NCBI GenBank assembly: GCA_945861845.1
Contig: CAMAWS010000061.1
Span: forward strand, 1-10,854
DNA length: 10,854 nucleotides
From: Candidatus Sulfopaludibacter sp. SbA3
Lineage (GTDB): Bacteria > Acidobacteriota > Terriglobia > 20CM-2-55-15
Direction: 5' to 3'
Part shown: positions 7,605 through 10,854 of the stretch, in pieces
How the letters are laid out: each line of letters opens with the position of its first letter
How positions within the stretch are numbered: the stretch's first letter is position 1
Position numbers and translations under genes: made by a program
The notes under the pieces: model-generated
Seen by the model: the letters and a program-made list of their open reading frames with translations, nothing else
What the model was told of the DNA's origin: nothing
Database searches by the model: none

Positions 7605-7660
7605 TCTGGACGTCTTTGTCTCAGATTCAAACTAATTTGGATTTGGTACACCGTTGTACC
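7605..7660 (-). ncRNA. Two-hairpin ANTAR-type RNA target in the amt 5' leader
   Basis: On the minus strand, hairpin 1 (7660-7645) is GGTAC-AACGGT-GTACC, a perfect 5-bp stem with a six-base loop. After 19 bases, hairpin 2 (7625-7605) has a TCTG-A-GAC / GTC-CAGA stem, 7 bp with one bulged A, and the six-base loop AAAGAC. Both loops have A at position 1 and G at position 4, the known signature of RNAs bound by ANTAR antiterminators (paired hexaloop hairpins before a terminator). An ANTAR protein is encoded at 4835-6160. The structure was found by eye with no folding calculation. Confidence 0.72.
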
Positions 7661-7666
7661 GCGGCT

Positions 7667-7695
7667 ATTTTCAGAATTCGGTCTGGAAACGTCAA
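7667..7695 (-). promoter_or_regulatory. Sigma70-type promoter candidate for amt
   Basis: On the minus strand TTGACG (7695-7690) and GAAAAT (7672-7667) are separated by exactly 17 bases; they match the -35 and -10 consensus at 5 of 6 and 4 of 6 positions. Transcription would start near 7660, right at the base of the first ANTAR hairpin, leaving a leader of about 120 bases. No sigma54 (-24/-12) promoter was recognised. Confidence 0.5.
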
Positions 7696-7704
7696 GCGAA
7701 ACCT

Positions 7705-7796
7705 TCTGTTTCTTAATGGCTGCGCCCTATCGGGCTGGCATTCGCATCCGTCTGTTTGTTGATGGCTGCGCCCTATCGGGCTAGCATTCGCATCCG
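7705..7796. repeat. Two tandem 46-bp direct repeats
   Basis: Units 7705-7750 and 7751-7796 abut with no spacer and match at 43 of 46 positions. Each holds TGC-GCCC-TATC-GGGC-nn-GCA, a 7-bp stem with a two-base bulge, and ends in ATTCGCATCCG. The second copy ends 3 bases before the ABC transporter's first ATG, so the array occupies its upstream or leader region and lies upstream of the amt promoter on the other strand. The function is unknown; it could be a regulator-binding array, a transcribed hairpin pair or the remnant of a repeat family. Confidence 0.75.
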
Positions 7797-7799
7797 CTC

Positions 7800-9659
7800 A
7801 TGTACGATAGCTTAATGAAGAAAAGTTTCACCGCGGGTCACATCTATCGCGATCTCCGCCTGCTGATCTGGCCACGGCGCCACCTGTTCTTGATCGGACT
7901 TATCCTTATATTTATAAACCGGGCCGCGGGTCTCGTGCTCCCGGGCACTACGAAGTACCTTATCGATGACGTCGTCCTGAATCGGAAGGAGGAATTACTG
8001 ATTCCGCTGGCAGCTATTGTGGGTGCCGCAGTGCTGGTACAGGCAGTCACTTCATACGCATTGGTTCAACTGCTCAGTACTTCGGCCCAGCAGTTGATTG
8101 CAGATATGCGTGTTCGAGTCCAGCGTCACATAGGCCGCCTGCCCGTCCGGTACTACGATTCGAACAAGACCGGCGCGCTGGTTTCACGGATCATGTCCGA
8201 TGTCGAGGGCGTGCGCAATCTCGTCGGAACCGGCCTGGTCGAATTTATCGGCGGATTATTTACCGCCGTCATTGCGTTCTTCCTGCTCCTGAGAATCAAC
8301 CCCAGCATGACGGCTCTCGCGCTGGTTTTCATGTCGGTCTTTGGACTCATCGTCAAGAAGGCTTTTGGGAAAGTCCGTCCGATGTACCGCGAACGCGGGA
8401 AGATAAATGCCGAAGTTACGGGCCGGCTCACCGAATCCCTGGGAGGAGTGCGGATTGTAAAAGGGTTTCACGCCGAAGAGAGGGAAGCCGCCACGTTCGC
8501 GGCAGGCGCGGGACGTCTGTTTGACTGGGTTCGAAGCACGCTGGTCATGCAGTCTACGGTGAGTTTGATTTCCACGCTGTTCATGGGCCTTGTGAGCGTG
8601 ACGGTGATGATTGCCGGCGGGAGAATGCTTGTCCGCGGGACCATGACGGTGGGAGATTTTGTAGCCTACACGCTGTACATGGGTTTCATGATCGCGCCTG
8701 TTTTCCAGATCGTCGGAATAGGCAACCAGATTTCGGAGGCATTTGCAGGTCTCGACCGCATGCAGGAAGTCCTCCAGGAGCAACCCGAGGATCTTGATCC
8801 CGAGAGAACGGAGGCTGTCGGGGAGATCCGGGGCCATGTCCGGTTCGAGAACGTTACTTTCGAATACGATGCCGGAAAGCCCGTATTGAAGGAAATCTCG
8901 CTCGATGCTTCACCCGACACCATGACGGCGCTTGTCGGCCCATCCGGTTCCGGCAAGAGCACGCTGATCGGACTCGTGGCCGCATTCGCAAAACCATCCA
9001 GCGGCCGTGTCATGGTCGACGGCATCGACCTGTCGACAGTGCGGCTCGATTCATTCCGTTCGCAACTTGGGGTTGTGCTCCAGGACAATTTTCTTTTCGA
9101 CGGAACGATCAAGGAAAACATCCTGTTCGGGCGGCCGGAGGCTACCGATGAGGAAATGAAGCGCGCGGCGCAGATCGCGAGAGTGGACGAGTTTGCCCTG
9201 CGAATGGAACATGGATACGACACCATAATTGGAGAGCGCGGCGTGAAGCTTTCCGGGGGGCAGCGTCAGCGCGTTGCGATTGCGCGAGCGATCCTTGCCG
9301 ATCCGAGAATCCTCATTCTTGATGAAGCCACATCCAGCCTCGATTCGGAAAGTGAGGCGCTCATACAGGAAGGCCTCGCTGCCCTCATGAAGAATCGGAC
9401 CACGTTTGTCATTGCGCACAGGCTCAGCACCATTCGAAGCGCGCAACAGATCCTGGTACTTGAAGACGGCCGAATCATCGAGCGCGGAACGCATTCGGAA
9501 TTGCTGCGGCGCAGGGGCCGCTATTTCGACCTGTACACGAAACAGGCTGGGCTGGAAGCGAACCGCTTTGTCAATCCGGGAGAAATTATGGATCAGGCTC
9601 CGGAGACTATCGCCGCAGCAGTTGGATCAGACCCGGAGCGGTACGAGTCCCGCGATTAG
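7800..9659 (+). CDS. ABC transporter half-molecule, permease-ATPase fusion (ABCB/MsbA-like exporter)
   Basis: An inner-membrane exporter half that would work as a dimer, 619 residues. The N-terminal membrane domain (about 20-325, six helices) is followed by the ATPase domain (about 347-585). ATPase motifs are intact: Walker A GPSGSGKST (380-388), Q-loop VVLQDN (425-430), signature LSGGQRQR (484-491), Walker B ILILDE (504-509), D-loop SSLD and switch His540 (IAHRLST). A ~35-residue acidic tail after the ATPase is not part of the core. The sequence resembles MsbA-like lipid or multidrug exporters, but the substrate cannot be read. Starts at 7800 and 7815 (MKKSFTAGH) are both possible, and neither has a Shine-Dalgarno. 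The stop overlaps that of the convergent TonB-type gene by 4 bases. Two 46-bp repeats lie directly upstream. Confidence 0.95.
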   Translation: MYDSLMKKSFTAGHIYRDLRLLIWPRRHLFLIGLILIFINRAAGLVLPGTTKYLIDDVVLNRKEELLIPLAAIVGAAVLVQAVTSYALVQLLSTSAQQLIADMRVRVQRHIGRLPVRYYDSNKTGALVSRIMSDVEGVRNLVGTGLVEFIGGLFTAVIAFFLLLRINPSMTALALVFMSVFGLIVKKAFGKVRPMYRERGKINAEVTGRLTESLGGVRIVKGFHAEEREAATFAAGAGRLFDWVRSTLVMQSTVSLISTLFMGLVSVTVMIAGGRMLVRGTMTVGDFVAYTLYMGFMIAPVFQIVGIGNQISEAFAGLDRMQEVLQEQPEDLDPERTEAVGEIRGHVRFENVTFEYDAGKPVLKEISLDASPDTMTALVGPSGSGKSTLIGLVAAFAKPSSGRVMVDGIDLSTVRLDSFRSQLGVVLQDNFLFDGTIKENILFGRPEATDEEMKRAAQIARVDEFALRMEHGYDTIIGERGVKLSGGQRQRVAIARAILADPRILILDEATSSLDSESEALIQEGLAALMKNRTTFVIAHRLSTIRSAQQILVLEDGRIIERGTHSELLRRRGRYFDLYTKQAGLEANRFVNPGEIMDQAPETIAAAVGSDPERYESRD

Positions 9660-10854
9660 AATTGGTACCTCATGCCCATTTCGATCTCGCGTGGCGCGCT
9701 GCCGTTGAAAGATCTCCCAAAGAACGGGGACGTCATCACGCCGCTTGGAGTTCCTGGATTGGTCATGTTCAAGGCATTGGTGGCATTTACGAAAATGCTC
9801 ATCTGCGATCCCGCACCGCCTGTTCCGCCGGGTCCGTTTCTGCCTGCGCTTTCTGAAGCTCCGCCGATTCGAAATGCCTTGGAGAAATTGAAGCTGACAT
9901 TGAAAAAGCGCGGTCCCAGTGCGCTGTTTCGAAGAATTCCTGTGGGCCGGTCGTTTGTCTGACCGTCCCCGTTGTTATCTTTTCCGGTCGTGATGTTGTA
10001 ACGATTTCCGCTGTTGGCCGCGAGTGTTGTGGTCAGAAACACACCAAAAGGCAGGCTTGAGTTGAGGCTCGTGTTGAATTGATGCTTTTGCACGAATGCC
10101 GTGGGTCCCCATTCCGTCTTCAGGTCGTAATTGTTCGAGGGCAGGTTAAGCGGTTGATCACTGTCGCTATTCCCCGATGCCAGCGTGTATGCAGCGGTCA
10201 CACTGAACACGCTGAAGCGTTGCCGCATCGCCACGCGAAGGTTCCTGTACTCGGACTTCGCGGTGGACTCGAGTTGATAAATATGTCCCTGATCCGGGAA
10301 GGGCTTTATGCCAGTGTCCGGCAATGGGGCATTGAGATTGCGGCTTCGGAACAGCCGGATTCCGCGATTGTAATCCGTGCTGACGGTCAGGAAGAGATTT
10401 GCGGGCAACGTGCGTTCCAAAGACAGGGACGTATTCACGTTGTAGGGCGCTGCAAGCTCAGGCGCACGAACGCGGCGAGAGGTAACATCCTTCAGAGTAC
10501 CCGCGGCAAACGGGTTTGGCCATCCCGGATTGTCGACCAGGATTTCACCCTGGCGCGTGCCGTCGAGCCTTAGCAGATTCTGAGCAAGGTTTTCATTGAG
10601 GCGCTGATTGAAAACCCCGATACCCGCCCGGATGACAGTCGTCGTCCCGATGGCATAGGCGGCTGCCATACGTGGATTAATGTTGTTCCTATCCTTCAGA
10701 TTAGACTGATATTGGTATCGAGCTCCATAACTGACCGTGAATCGATTCGTCACCCGGAAATCGTTTTGAAGGAAGAATGCCAACTGAAGCTGGCTTGCGT
10801 CCAGCAAGGGATTACCGCGCGTTACCCTGTACTTGAGTGGGGTTCCGCTGCGGT
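9656..10854 (-). CDS. TonB-dependent receptor-like outer-membrane protein, C-terminal part (cut by the window edge)
   Basis: The frame is open to the right edge, so this is the last ~398 residues of a larger protein; the codon at 10807 is an internal TTG, not a start. The sequence is a run of alternating beta strands with aromatic girdle residues (SYGARYQYQSNL, NLFLTVSTDYNRG, FSVTAAYTLASG) and ends in MGMRYQF, a typical outer-membrane barrel end with terminal Phe. The blocks DNNGDGQTNDRP, GPRFFNVSFNFSKAF and VNATNALNMTNPGTPSGVM are characteristic of large Oar/carboxypeptidase-regulatory-like TonB-dependent proteins common in Acidobacteriota. A Gly-rich insert (GGASESAGRNGPGGTGGAG) lies between late strands. 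The ligand is unknown. The N-terminal plug, if present, is outside the window. Confidence 0.88.
   Translation of the reverse strand, partial: RSGTPLKYRVTRGNPLLDASQLQLAFFLQNDFRVTNRFTVSYGARYQYQSNLKDRNNINPRMAAAYAIGTTTVIRAGIGVFNQRLNENLAQNLLRLDGTRQGEILVDNPGWPNPFAAGTLKDVTSRRVRAPELAAPYNVNTSLSLERTLPANLFLTVSTDYNRGIRLFRSRNLNAPLPDTGIKPFPDQGHIYQLESTAKSEYRNLRVAMRQRFSVFSVTAAYTLASGNSDSDQPLNLPSNNYDLKTEWGPTAFVQKHQFNTSLNSSLPFGVFLTTTLAANSGNRYNITTGKDNNGDGQTNDRPTGILRNSALGPRFFNVSFNFSKAFRIGGASESAGRNGPGGTGGAGSQMSIFVNATNALNMTNPGTPSGVMTSPFFGRSFNGSAPREIEMGMRYQF

Noticed and set aside
7716..7784. A 22-residue open frame (starting MAAPYRAGIRIR) within the tandem repeats, a possible leader peptide.
   Set aside because: There is no ribosome binding site, and the frame is simply a by-product of the repeat sequence.
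7705..7796. A CRISPR array.
   Set aside because: There are only two units, they abut with no spacer, and there are no cas genes.
9656..9659. The 4-base overlap of the convergent ABC transporter and TonB-type stop codons as a special regulatory arrangement.
   Set aside because: Short convergent overlaps are common, and no hairpin or other signal was seen at the junction.

Overview
The window looks like chromosomal DNA of a GC-rich, Gram-negative soil-type bacterium. An Acidobacteriota member of the Solibacter/Bryobacter type is the best guess. The pointers are a transmembrane PknB-type kinase with a PD40/WD40-like propeller sensor, the C-terminus of an Oar-like TonB-dependent outer-membrane protein, and a secreted protein with an N-terminal histidine resembling the SCE4755-type polysaccharide monooxygenase-like family. 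This assignment is inference from protein style only.

Layout, left to right. (a) 22-3365, minus strand: a two-gene unit of a membrane Ser/Thr kinase followed 17 bases later by a small secreted copper-monooxygenase-like protein. (b) 3366-3612: a gap mostly filled by a 198-bp element with 33-bp terminal inverted repeats. (c) 3613-4836, minus: glgC, which makes ADP-glucose for glycogen. (d) 4835-6160, plus, divergent from glgC: a GAF-GAF-ANTAR regulator, i.e. a sensor with an RNA-binding antitermination domain. (e) 6161-6235: a perfect 27-bp hairpin between convergent genes. (f) 6236-7537, minus: an Amt-family ammonium transporter. (g) 7538-7799: the amt leader and promoter, followed by two tandem 46-bp repeats. 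(h) 7800-9659, plus: an ABCB/MsbA-like half-transporter. (i) 9656-10854, minus: the C-terminal part of a TonB-dependent receptor-like protein, cut by the window edge.

The main result is in the amt leader. Downstream of a good sigma70-type promoter candidate the transcript would carry two hairpins, each with a six-base loop that has A at position 1 and G at position 4. That is the signature of an ANTAR-protein RNA target. A terminator-like hairpin with a U-run follows, and the second ANTAR hairpin can pair, in a mutually exclusive way, with the 3' half of that terminator. The only ANTAR protein in view is encoded next door and convergent to amt. The simplest reading is a self-contained circuit in which the GAF-GAF-ANTAR protein controls read-through into the ammonium transporter gene. 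glgC beside it suggests a link between nitrogen supply and carbon storage, but that last step is speculation.

No tRNA, rRNA, CRISPR array, transposase gene or phage gene was seen.
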